A DNA stretch of 15,079 nucleotides, from contig CALFIA010000201.1 of NCBI GenBank assembly GCA_937876275.1, positions 1-15,079 on the forward strand, given 5' to 3'. The position numbers and the translations under genes were made by a program. The notes below the pieces were generated by a model. It searched no databases, had not been told where the DNA came from, and saw nothing but the letters and a program-made list of their open reading frames with translations. Origin of the DNA: an uncultured Actinomycetes bacterium (GTDB lineage Bacteria > Actinomycetota > Actinomycetes > S36-B12). Positions 1-5,618 of the stretch are shown piece after piece. Each line of letters starts with the position of its first letter. Position 1 is the stretch's first letter.

Positions 1-727
1 GCTTCCAGGACAGCTCGGAGACGTGCACGAGACCGTCGACTCCACCGAGATCGACGAAGGCGCCGAAATTGACGATGGACGAGACAACGCCGGAGCGGAT
101 CTGGCCCTTTTGCAGCTGGGTGAGGAAGGTCTGGCGCACCTCGCTCTGGGTCTGCTCAAGCCAGGCACGGCGTGACAGCACAACGTTGTTGCGGTTCTTG
201 TCGAGCTCAATGATCTTGGCTTCGAGAACCTTGCCCACATACGGCTGCAGGTCGCGAACACGACGCATCTCCACGAGCGATGCGGGAAGGAAGCCACGCA
301 GGCCGATGTCAATGATCAGGCCGCCCTTGACGACCTCGATGACTGCACCCTCGACAACGCCGTCCTCTTCCTTGATCTTCTCAATGGTGCCCCAGGCACG
401 CTCGTACTGAGCACGCTTCTTGGACAAGATGAGGCGGCCTTCCTTGTCCTCCTTGGTGAGCACGAGCGCCTCGACGAGATCTCCCACGGAGACCACCTGG
501 CTGGGGTCAACATCGTGCTTGATGGAGAGCTCGCGGGAGGGGATAACACCTTCGGTCTTGTAGCCGATGTCGAGGAGAACCTCGTCGCGATCGACCTTGA
601 CGATGGTGCCTTCGACGATGTCGCCGTCATTGAAGTACTTGATGGTGGCGTCGATGGCGGCGAGGAAGTCCTCAGCCGAGCCGATGTCGTTGATGGCAAC
701 CTGGGTGGCGCCGGTGGTGATAGTCAT
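1..727 (-). CDS. rpsA: 30S ribosomal protein S1, N-terminal part (runs off left edge)
   Basis: Ribosomal protein S1 binds mRNA on the 30S subunit and helps initiate translation. I translated the minus strand from the ATG at 727; about 242 codons are open to the window edge and the stop lies outside. Three S1 (OB-fold) repeats can be seen. The first covers about residues 35-100 (GDIVEGTIVKVDRDEVLLDIGYK). The second covers about 120-190 (EGAVIEVVKGGLIIDIGLRGFLP). The third starts near 205 (GQIRSGVVSSIVNFGAFVDL) and is cut by the edge. The start MTITTGATQVAINDIGSAEDF is what I expect of actinobacterial S1. No Shine-Dalgarno sequence precedes the ATG (the upstream bases are CCTACTAG), which is common for S1 genes. 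It lies 88 nt downstream of polA on the same strand, so it could be partly read through from polA. Confidence 0.96.
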   Translation of the reverse strand, partial: MTITTGATQVAINDIGSAEDFLAAIDATIKYFNDGDIVEGTIVKVDRDEVLLDIGYKTEGVIPSRELSIKHDVDPSQVVSVGDLVEALVLTKEDKEGRLILSKKRAQYERAWGTIEKIKEEDGVVEGAVIEVVKGGLIIDIGLRGFLPASLVEMRRVRDLQPYVGKVLEAKIIELDKNRNNVVLSRRAWLEQTQSEVRQTFLTQLQKGQIRSGVVSSIVNFGAFVDLGGVDGLVHVSELSWK

Positions 728-815
728 CTAGTAGGGATCCGATGTCAGTAGGTACGCCCAGCGGACGCTGAGCCGTCCAAGGCTACGGGACGGACTCCCA
801 CGAGGGAAATCCGCC
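728..815 (-). promoter_or_regulatory. rpsA leader / polA-rpsA intergenic region with hairpin
   Basis: This is the spacer between polA and rpsA, read on the minus strand. It holds an inverted repeat, GGACG (763-767) and CGTCC (774-778) with a 6-nt loop, about 35 nt upstream of the rpsA start. A TTGGAC hexamer next to it resembles a -35 box, but I could not find a well-spaced TANNNT -10, so no promoter is called. S1 leaders in other bacteria can be folded and autoregulated; a similar role here is only an inference from the hairpin and the missing Shine-Dalgarno sequence. Confidence 0.35.
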
Positions 816-826
816 CTAGTGGGCGG
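811..826 (-). terminator. Hairpin spanning the polA stop codon
   Basis: A perfect 6-bp GC stem, CCGCCC and GGGCGG, has a 4-nt loop (ACTA on the minus strand) that contains most of the polA TAG stop. What follows on the minus strand is ATTTCCC, not a U-run, so it is not a classical intrinsic terminator. Actinobacteria often use U-poor hairpins, so it may attenuate polA-rpsA read-through or protect a 3' end. A 9-bp direct repeat, CTCCCACGA, flanks it at 795-803 and 831-839. Confidence 0.35.
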
Positions 827-3458
827 CTTCCTCCCACGATCGGCCCACGCCGACCGAGACGTCCAGGGGCACCTGGAGCTCTGCCGCTCCCCCCATTGCC
901 ACGCGCACCAAGACCTCGAGGGCCTCGGCCTCGCCCGGGGCGACCTCAAGGACGAGTTCATCGTGGACCTGGAGCAGCATTCTGCTGCTGAGTCCGCTCG
1001 CTGCCAGGGAATCCGTGAGGGCAAGCATCGCTCGCTTCACGATGTCTGCGGCCGTGCCCTGGATCGGGGCGTTGAGGGCCATGCGCTCGGCCATCTCTCG
1101 GCGCTGCCGATTGTCACTGGACAAATCGGGCAGGTATCGACGCCGACCGAACATCGTCTCGGTGTAACCGGTTGAGCGTGCCTGGGTCACCACCGTGTCC
1201 AGGTAGTCCCGCACGCCGCCGAAGCGCTCGAAATACGTATCCATGAGTCGCTGGGCCTCGGGTGGGGAGATGTCGAGTTGGCCGGATAGGCCATACGCGG
1301 ACAGGCCATAGGCCAGGCCGTAGGACATGGCCTTGATGCGACGACGCATCTCGGCGTCGACATCAGCAGGGGCGACTCCGAACACCTGCGAGGCGACGGT
1401 CGTGTGGAGGTCCTCGCCCTTCGTAAAGGCCGCAATCAGGCCCTCGTCGGCCGAGGCATGGGCCATGATGCGCATTTCGATCTGGCTGTAGTCGGCAGTC
1501 ATGAGGCTTTCAAAGCCATGTCCGACCACGAAGCAGCCGCGAATTCGCCGCCCCGCATCCGTGCGGATCGGGATGTTCTGAAGGTTCGGATCAGCGCTCG
1601 AGAGTCGACCCGTAGCCGCGACAGTCTGGTTGAAGGTGGTGTGGATGCGGTGCGAGGAATCGGCGAGTGGAATGAGCCCATCAACCGTTTGCCTCAGCTT
1701 GGATCGGTCGCGCCATGCCAGCAGACGCTCGAGCAGCGGATCGTTAGTTGTGGCGTACAACCACTGCAGCGACTCTGCGTCAGTGGTGAACCCCGTCTTG
1801 ATCTTCTTGGTCTTCGGAAGTCCGCGTTCAGTGAACAGGATTTCCTGGAGTTGTTTCGGCGAGCCAAGATTGAACGGCCGGCCGACAATCTGGTGCGCTG
1901 CCTCTTCGGCGACGCGCATGTCGTGGCCGAACTCTGACGACAGGTCATCGAGAAGGCCGGGATCCACGGCAATGCCGAGAAACTCCATCTCGGCAAGTAT
2001 CGAGATGAGCGGAATCTCGAGATCGTCGAGTAGCGACACAGTGCCGTCTGCCGTGAGTCGTTCGCGGACGGCGATTGCGAGTTGCGCCGTTGCCACGGCG
2101 TACGCCGGAAGGTCATCGGCGCCCGACTCATCGAACTGGAGCTGATCTGACAAGTCTGCGGTGTTCAGATCGATACCGAGAATCCGCTGCACTGCATCGT
2201 TGAGCGCAAAGCTGCGTTGATCGGGAGCGATGAGATACGCGCCGATCGCGGTATCGGTGCGTAGTCCTTTGAGCGTGAAGCCTCTGGCAAGCAGCGCGAG
2301 CATCGGACCTTTAGCGTCGTGGATGTCCTTGAGTGACGCTGCGTCAGACAGCCATTTGCAGGCGGCCTGCGCATTGTTGGGATCGCCGAAGTCAATGACT
2401 GCTACTTCGCCGGTGGTGTCACAGACTGCGATGGCTTCGATAACACCGGTTCCTCGACCCCAAGTGCCGCGAAAGGCGACGGCACCGGACTTGCCTCTGA
2501 GCCAGGCAGCAGCCTTTCCCGGTGCCAGGACGCGTGCCTCAACCTGAACGTGATCGACCGGGGCTGGCGCCGGAGTGGCACTAGGCAGCGCCGAAGACAG
2601 TCGATCTCGCAATGCGCGAAATTGCAGCGCGGTAAACAGCTCGTCGACAGCCGTGGCGTCGTACGGAACGAGGCGACAGGTGGTCGGATCAGTGTCGATG
2701 GGTGCATCGTGCCGAAGTGCCGTGAGATCGCGATTGAGCATCACGTGCGCCAGGTTGGCTCGCAGTGACTCCCCCACCTTTCCCGTGACCGCGTCAGCGT
2801 TGTCGATGAGTGCCGCAAGGGATCCGTACTCGCGGATCCACTTGGCGGCTGTCTTCTCGCCGACGCCCGGTATGCCGGGAAGGTTGTCACTGGGGTCGCC
2901 GCGGAGCGCTGCGTAGTCGGCGTACTGAAGGGGGGTCAGCCCGTATTTCTCCTCCACTGCGGCAGGGGTCATCCGGGCCAGGTCGGACGTTCCCTTGCGC
3001 GGATACAAGACCGTCGTGTGGTCATCGACGAGCTGGAAGGAGTCACGATCACCGGTCATGATCAGCACATCGTGGTCGCTGGCCAGGGCTCGAGAAGTCA
3101 GGGTCGCGATGATGTCGTCAGCCTCAAAGTTCGGGCAATCGACAACAGTGATGTTCAGTGCCGTCAGGACCTCCTTGATGAGCTCAACCTGACCTTTGAA
3201 CTCTGGCGGAGACGCTGAACGCGTTGCCTTGTACTCGGGGTACATCTCGGTGCGGAACGTGGTGCGGGAGATGTCAAAAGCCACGACGACATGCGAGGGC
3301 TTCTCGTCTCGAAGGACGTTGAGCAGCATTGACGTGAAGCCGTAGACAGCATTCGTGGGCTGACCAGTGGTGGTCGTGAAGTTCTCCGGGGGCAAGGCAA
3401 AGAATGCCCTGTAGGCCAGGGAGTGCCCGTCGAGAAGCAATACGCGGTCGCGGGTCAT
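816..3458 (-). CDS. polA: DNA polymerase I
   Basis: DNA polymerase I fills gaps and removes RNA primers in replication and repair. At 880 aa it is full length. Residues 1-290 form the 5'-nuclease domain, with FEADDIIATL (111-120), TGDRDS (135-140) and GDPSDNLPGIPGVGEKTA (187-204, helix-hairpin-helix). Residues about 305-490 match the position of the 3'-5' exonuclease fold, but the catalytic DxE is absent (VAFRGTW near 327-333) and the later acidic motif reads YAVATAQ, so proofreading is probably lost. Residues 500-880 are the polymerase: motif A DYSQIEMR with D656, O-helix RRRIKAMSYGLAYG with K709 and Y713, and motif C QVHDELVLEV with H832, D833 and E834. Y713 sits where E. coli has F762. The ATG at 3458 lies 6 nt from a TACGAT box with no Shine-Dalgarno sequence, which suggests a leaderless mRNA. 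It is divergent from the thioesterase gene, and rpsA follows downstream. Confidence 0.98.
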   Translation of the reverse strand: MTRDRVLLLDGHSLAYRAFFALPPENFTTTTGQPTNAVYGFTSMLLNVLRDEKPSHVVVAFDISRTTFRTEMYPEYKATRSASPPEFKGQVELIKEVLTALNITVVDCPNFEADDIIATLTSRALASDHDVLIMTGDRDSFQLVDDHTTVLYPRKGTSDLARMTPAAVEEKYGLTPLQYADYAALRGDPSDNLPGIPGVGEKTAAKWIREYGSLAALIDNADAVTGKVGESLRANLAHVMLNRDLTALRHDAPIDTDPTTCRLVPYDATAVDELFTALQFRALRDRLSSALPSATPAPAPVDHVQVEARVLAPGKAAAWLRGKSGAVAFRGTWGRGTGVIEAIAVCDTTGEVAVIDFGDPNNAQAACKWLSDAASLKDIHDAKGPMLALLARGFTLKGLRTDTAIGAYLIAPDQRSFALNDAVQRILGIDLNTADLSDQLQFDESGADDLPAYAVATAQLAIAVRERLTADGTVSLLDDLEIPLISILAEMEFLGIAVDPGLLDDLSSEFGHDMRVAEEAAHQIVGRPFNLGSPKQLQEILFTERGLPKTKKIKTGFTTDAESLQWLYATTNDPLLERLLAWRDRSKLRQTVDGLIPLADSSHRIHTTFNQTVAATGRLSSADPNLQNIPIRTDAGRRIRGCFVVGHGFESLMTADYSQIEMRIMAHASADEGLIAAFTKGEDLHTTVASQVFGVAPADVDAEMRRRIKAMSYGLAYGLSAYGLSGQLDISPPEAQRLMDTYFERFGGVRDYLDTVVTQARSTGYTETMFGRRRYLPDLSSDNRQRREMAERMALNAPIQGTAADIVKRAMLALTDSLAASGLSSRMLLQVHDELVLEVAPGEAEALEVLVRVAMGGAAELQVPLDVSVGVGRSWEEAAH

Positions 3459-3464
3459 TCAGGC

Positions 3465-3470
3465 ATCGTA
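3465..3470 (-). promoter_or_regulatory. Candidate -10 box of polA (leaderless)
   Basis: TACGAT on the minus strand fits the actinobacterial TANNNT -10 consensus and lies exactly 6 nt from the polA ATG. Transcription would then start at or next to the A of the start codon. No Shine-Dalgarno sequence is present to offer an alternative. No clear -35 was found. Confidence 0.5.
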
Positions 3471-3488
3471 GGGGCACCGAGGATCGCC

Positions 3489-3494
3489 TAGGCT
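3489..3494 (+). promoter_or_regulatory. Candidate -10 box of the PaaI-like thioesterase gene (leaderless)
   Basis: TAGGCT on the plus strand lies exactly 6 nt from the GTG start at 3501. It overlaps an 8-bp palindrome, GCCTAGGC (3486-3493). A GAGG stands only 2 nt before the GTG, too close for a normal ribosome-binding site. No convincing -35 is visible. Confidence 0.42.
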
Positions 3495-3500
3495 GAGGCC

Positions 3501-3890
3501 GTGGATCCCAACGACCTCCCTCGCAGCGCCCTCGATGAAAAGCTCGGCATCGTCATCACCGTTGCCGAACCAGGTCACGTAGTGGCCACGATGCCGGTGG
3601 AAGGCAACACGCAGCCTTTCGGCCTGCTGCACGGGGGCGCGAACGGTGTCATCGCCGAGACCGTGGGCTCGGTCGCAGCAGCGCTCGAAGCCGGCCCGGG
3701 TTACTCCATCGTGGGAACTGAGCTGTCCTGCACCCACCACGGGTCGGCGAAATCCGGCTATGTCACCGCCACGGCTACCAAGATTCATCAAGGCCGACAG
3801 CTCGCGGTCTACGACATCCGAATCGTCGACGAGAACGGCAAGCCCACCTGCACGGCACGCCTGACCTGCATGCTCCGCGCTCTGGGCTGA
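3501..3890 (+). CDS. PaaI-family hotdog-fold acyl-CoA thioesterase
   Basis: This 129-aa protein has the length and pattern of the PaaI/YbdB (EntH)/DUF4442-like single-domain hotdog thioesterases, which hydrolyse acyl-CoA or aryl-CoA thioesters in the cytosol, usually as tetramers. The active-site stretch LLHGGANGVIAETVGS shows H44-G45-G46 and E53. The 9-residue gap from His to Glu matches the catalytic pair of EntH-type enzymes. The C-terminal half carries the usual strands, including GYVTATATKIHQGRQLAVYDIRI. The substrate cannot be read from sequence. The GTG start at 3501 is the only one that leaves room for the N-terminal strand and is 6 nt from a -10-like box. The gene is divergent from polA and meets pdtaR stop-to-stop with no spacer. 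A hotdog thioesterase between polA and pdtaR is, as I recall, a common actinobacterial arrangement, but no functional link is known to me. Confidence 0.9.
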   Translation: MDPNDLPRSALDEKLGIVITVAEPGHVVATMPVEGNTQPFGLLHGGANGVIAETVGSVAAALEAGPGYSIVGTELSCTHHGSAKSGYVTATATKIHQGRQLAVYDIRIVDENGKPTCTARLTCMLRALG

Positions 3891-4460
3891 TCAGGGGCCT
3901 TCGAGAACCTGCGCCGACACCTCAGCCAGTGTCACGCGTGTGTCCATGGCCTGCCTCCTCAGGAGCGCGAATGCCTCGGACTCGTTGATGCCGAGATCAG
4001 TCTGAAGTCGTACCTTTGCCCTCTCGACAATGTCACGGGCAGCCAGTCGCTCAGCGAGATCATCGACCTCACCCTCGAGGTCGCGCATCTGCTGCCATCG
4101 AGCGGCGGCCATTTCGATGGCAGGGCCGAGATCGGCCTTGGTGAAGGGCTTGACTAGGTAGCCCATCACTCCTGCTGAGGCAGCGCGGGCAATCATGTCT
4201 TGCTGGTTAAAGGCCGTGACCATCACCACTGCAGCATGCCGCTCCGCGATGATCTCCTCGGCGGCAGACAGGCCATCTCGTACCGGCATGGCGACGTCGA
4301 GGAAGCACACATCGGGTTTGAACACAGCGGCCTTATCTACGGCGGATTGCCCGTCAGCTACCTGAGCTACTACCTCATAACCCAGCTCGCCCAGCATCTC
4401 GACGAGGTCGAGTCGAATAAGCGATTCGTCCTCGGCTACCAAGATTCGAGATGCGCTCAT
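3891..4460 (-). CDS. pdtaR: ANTAR-domain response regulator (PdtaR-like)
   Basis: A 189-aa two-domain regulator. Residues 5-120 form a receiver domain with the acidic pair E10/D11, phospho-acceptor D55 (CFLDVAMP), T82 (VVMVTAF) and K104 (GYLVKPF). Residues about 125-185 form an ANTAR domain (DIVERAKVRLQTDLGINESEAF), which binds tandem RNA hairpins and acts by transcription antitermination rather than by binding DNA. The layout and length match M. tuberculosis PdtaR (Rv1626), the partner of histidine kinase PdtaS. No kinase gene lies in this window, so the partner must be elsewhere, as is usual. The ATG at 4460 lies 6 nt from TAGGGT, which suggests a leaderless mRNA, though AGGGTGG could instead act as a poor ribosome-binding site. 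The stop codon abuts that of the convergent thioesterase gene. The gene is read in the same direction as nusB, with an opposite-strand tRNA gene between them. Confidence 0.95.
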   Translation of the reverse strand: MSASRILVAEDESLIRLDLVEMLGELGYEVVAQVADGQSAVDKAAVFKPDVCFLDVAMPVRDGLSAAEEIIAERHAAVVMVTAFNQQDMIARAASAGVMGYLVKPFTKADLGPAIEMAAARWQQMRDLEGEVDDLAERLAARDIVERAKVRLQTDLGINESEAFALLRRQAMDTRVTLAEVSAQVLEGP

Positions 4461-4466
4461 GCAACC

Positions 4467-4472
4467 ACCCTA
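4467..4472 (-). promoter_or_regulatory. Candidate -10 box of pdtaR (leaderless)
   Basis: TAGGGT on the minus strand lies exactly 6 nt from the pdtaR ATG and fits TANNNT. It shares the 50-bp gap between pdtaR and the divergent tRNA gene. The -35 region is not recognisable. AGGGTGG could also pair weakly with 16S rRNA, so this is less certain than the polA case. Confidence 0.4.
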
Positions 4473-4495
4473 ATCTCTGGCATCAGCCCAGCCAT

Positions 4496-4501
4496 TAGCC
4501 T
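4496..4501 (+). promoter_or_regulatory. Weak candidate -10 box of the tRNA gene
   Basis: TAGCCT on the plus strand ends 9 nt before the mature tRNA 5' end at 4511, which would leave a very short 5' leader for RNase P. The best-spaced upstream hexamer, ATCTCT (4473-4478), is a poor -35. It is called only because the tRNA needs its own promoter: the only plus-strand gene upstream is the thioesterase more than 600 bp away, beyond pdtaR, which is read in the opposite direction. Confidence 0.25.
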
Positions 4502-4510
4502 TATCCCCGC

Positions 4511-4584
4511 GCCCCGGTACCCCAACCGGCAGAGGGAGCCGACTCAAACTCGGTCCAGTGTGGGTTCGAATCCCACCCGGGGCA
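4511..4584 (+). tRNA. tRNA with anticodon CAA (tRNA-Leu), short variable loop
   Basis: A full cloverleaf folds by hand. The acceptor is GCCCCGG (4511-4517) with CCGGGGC (4577-4583), and the discriminator A is at 4584. The D stem is CCC (4520-4522) with GGG (4534-4536) plus a C-A mismatch, and the D loop contains GG at 4528-4529. The anticodon stem is GCCGA (4538-4542) with TCGGT (4550-4554), closing the loop CTCAAAC with anticodon CAA (4545-4547), which reads UUG leucine codons. The variable region is only CCAGT (4555-4559). The T stem is GTGGG with CCCAC and its loop TTCGAAT (4565-4571) is canonical. The 3' CCA is not encoded. The odd point is the 5-nt variable loop, because bacterial tRNA-Leu normally carries a long variable arm; the discriminator A is nevertheless the leucine identity base. 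The gene ends one base from the convergent nusB stop codon. Confidence 0.9.
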
Positions 4585-4585
4585 C

Positions 4586-5029
4586 TCAATCAGCGACAAC
4601 GACCGGCTCGATGCCGAGCCGCGGCTTAACCTCGGAAAGACGTGCCAGCAACCCATTCACGAAGCTCGAAGACTCCTCGGTCGAGAGATCCTGGGCAAGT
4701 GCGACAGCCTCGGAGATAGCCACAGTGTCCGGGATGTCGTCTCGATACAGGACTTCGTATGTCGACAGTCGAAGGATCGAGCGGTCCACTGCCGGCATGC
4801 GATCGAGGCTCCAGCCCATCGAGTAGGTACTCAGGAGCTCGTCGATGCGCTCCTGGTTCGCGATGACGCCTTGAACCAAATCAGTAACGTACGAGTTGAG
4901 TTCGGGTTCACCTTCTGAAGCTCGCCGATCGGTCTGCGTGGCCAGCACGTCGAGAGGTTGCAGCTGGCGCATGTCAGCCTCGTACAGAATATCCAGCGCG
5001 CGCTTTCGGGCCTTGCTTCGTGCTGACAT
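4586..5029 (-). CDS. nusB: Transcription antitermination factor NusB
   Basis: NusB binds the boxA RNA element with S10 (NusE) and supports antitermination of rRNA operons. The 147-aa protein is of normal length and all helical. Its N-terminal SARSKARKRALDILYEADM matches the basic, RNA-binding start of the family, and the C-terminal half shows the typical DRSILRLSTYEVLY and DTVAISEAVALAQDLS followed by SSSFVNGLLARL. The ATG at 5029 follows the efp stop by 3 nt and has no good Shine-Dalgarno sequence, so translation is probably coupled to efp. It is the last gene of the 11-gene run. Its stop lies one base from the 3' end of the convergent tRNA gene, and I see no U-tailed terminator after it, so transcripts may run antisense through the tRNA toward pdtaR. 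Confidence 0.96.
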   Translation of the reverse strand: MSARSKARKRALDILYEADMRQLQPLDVLATQTDRRASEGEPELNSYVTDLVQGVIANQERIDELLSTYSMGWSLDRMPAVDRSILRLSTYEVLYRDDIPDTVAISEAVALAQDLSTEESSSFVNGLLARLSEVKPRLGIEPVVVAD

Positions 5030-5032
5030 CAG

Positions 5033-5593
5033 TTAGTTCACGCGACCGATGTACGAACCGTCTCGGGTGTCAACCTTGATCTTCGTGTCTGACTCGATGA
5101 ACAGGGGAACCTGGATTGTCGCACCGGTCTCCAAAGTCGCCGGCTTAGTGCCACCCGTGGAGCGGTCGCCCTGCAGGCCAGGCTCGGTGTAGGTGATCAT
5201 CAGTTCAACAGAGGCCGGGAGTTCGACGATGATGGCGGTGCCGTTATGCACGCTCACGTTGGCGACCTGGTTCTCCAGCAGGTAATCAGCTGAATCGCCG
5301 ACCACTGCAGTAGACACCGTGTACTGATCGAAGGAGACGGTGTCCATGAAGATCCAATCGTCGCCATCACGGTACAGATACTGCATGTCACGGCGATCAA
5401 CGTTTTCGGTCTCGACCTTCACGCCCGCATTGAAGGTCCGATCCACGACCTTGCCCGTGAGCACGTTCTTGAGCTTCGAGCGCACGAATGCGCCACCCTT
5501 GCCGGGCTTGACGTGCTGGAACTCGATGACAGTCCAGAGCTGGCCGTCGATGTTGAGAACGAGGCCGTTCTTGAGGTCATTACTGGTTGCCAC
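5033..5593 (-). CDS. efp: Translation elongation factor P
   Basis: EF-P binds between the P and E sites and rescues ribosomes stalled at proline stretches. The 186-aa product shows the three-barrel layout: an N-terminal KOW-like domain (DLKNGLVLNIDGQLWTVIEF), the EF-P central OB domain (MQYLYRDGDDWIFMDT), and a C-terminal domain ending TKIKVDTRDGSYIGRVN, the usual signature. The tip loop reads KPGKGGAF with K32 at the position that is modified in E. coli. No epmA or epmB lies nearby, and actinobacterial EF-P is thought to work without that modification. The start is the GTG at 5593, with AGGAG 5 nt upstream and the expected ATSNDLKNG beginning. The reading frame stays open further upstream to 5740, but that stretch overlaps the end of the peptidase gene and is unlike EF-P. 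The gap to nusB is 3 nt. Confidence 0.97.
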   Translation of the reverse strand: MATSNDLKNGLVLNIDGQLWTVIEFQHVKPGKGGAFVRSKLKNVLTGKVVDRTFNAGVKVETENVDRRDMQYLYRDGDDWIFMDTVSFDQYTVSTAVVGDSADYLLENQVANVSVHNGTAIIVELPASVELMITYTEPGLQGDRSTGGTKPATLETGATIQVPLFIESDTKIKVDTRDGSYIGRVN

Positions 5594-5598
5594 GATGT

Positions 5599-5603
5599 CT
5601 CCT
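5599..5603 (-). promoter_or_regulatory. Shine-Dalgarno site fixing the efp GTG start
   Basis: AGGAG on the minus strand lies 5 nt before the GTG at 5593. It selects this start over the longer open frame, and the resulting protein begins like other EF-P proteins. Confidence 0.75.
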
Positions 5604-5618
5604 GCGTTCAGTCGGTCG

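Noticed and set aside
1404..1937. Plus-strand frames of 170-180 codons opposite polA
   Set aside because: polA is intact and conserved throughout; these frames show no domain and no upstream signals.
3486..3493. Palindrome GCCTAGGC as an operator for a dedicated repressor
   Set aside because: Eight base pairs are too short to separate from chance, and no regulator gene in the window is a clear candidate to bind it; it is noted only as part of the divergent promoter region.
4200..4826. Plus-strand open frame of 208 codons running through pdtaR, the tRNA and nusB
   Set aside because: It would have to translate through a complete tRNA gene and is opposite two conserved genes; no recognisable protein results.
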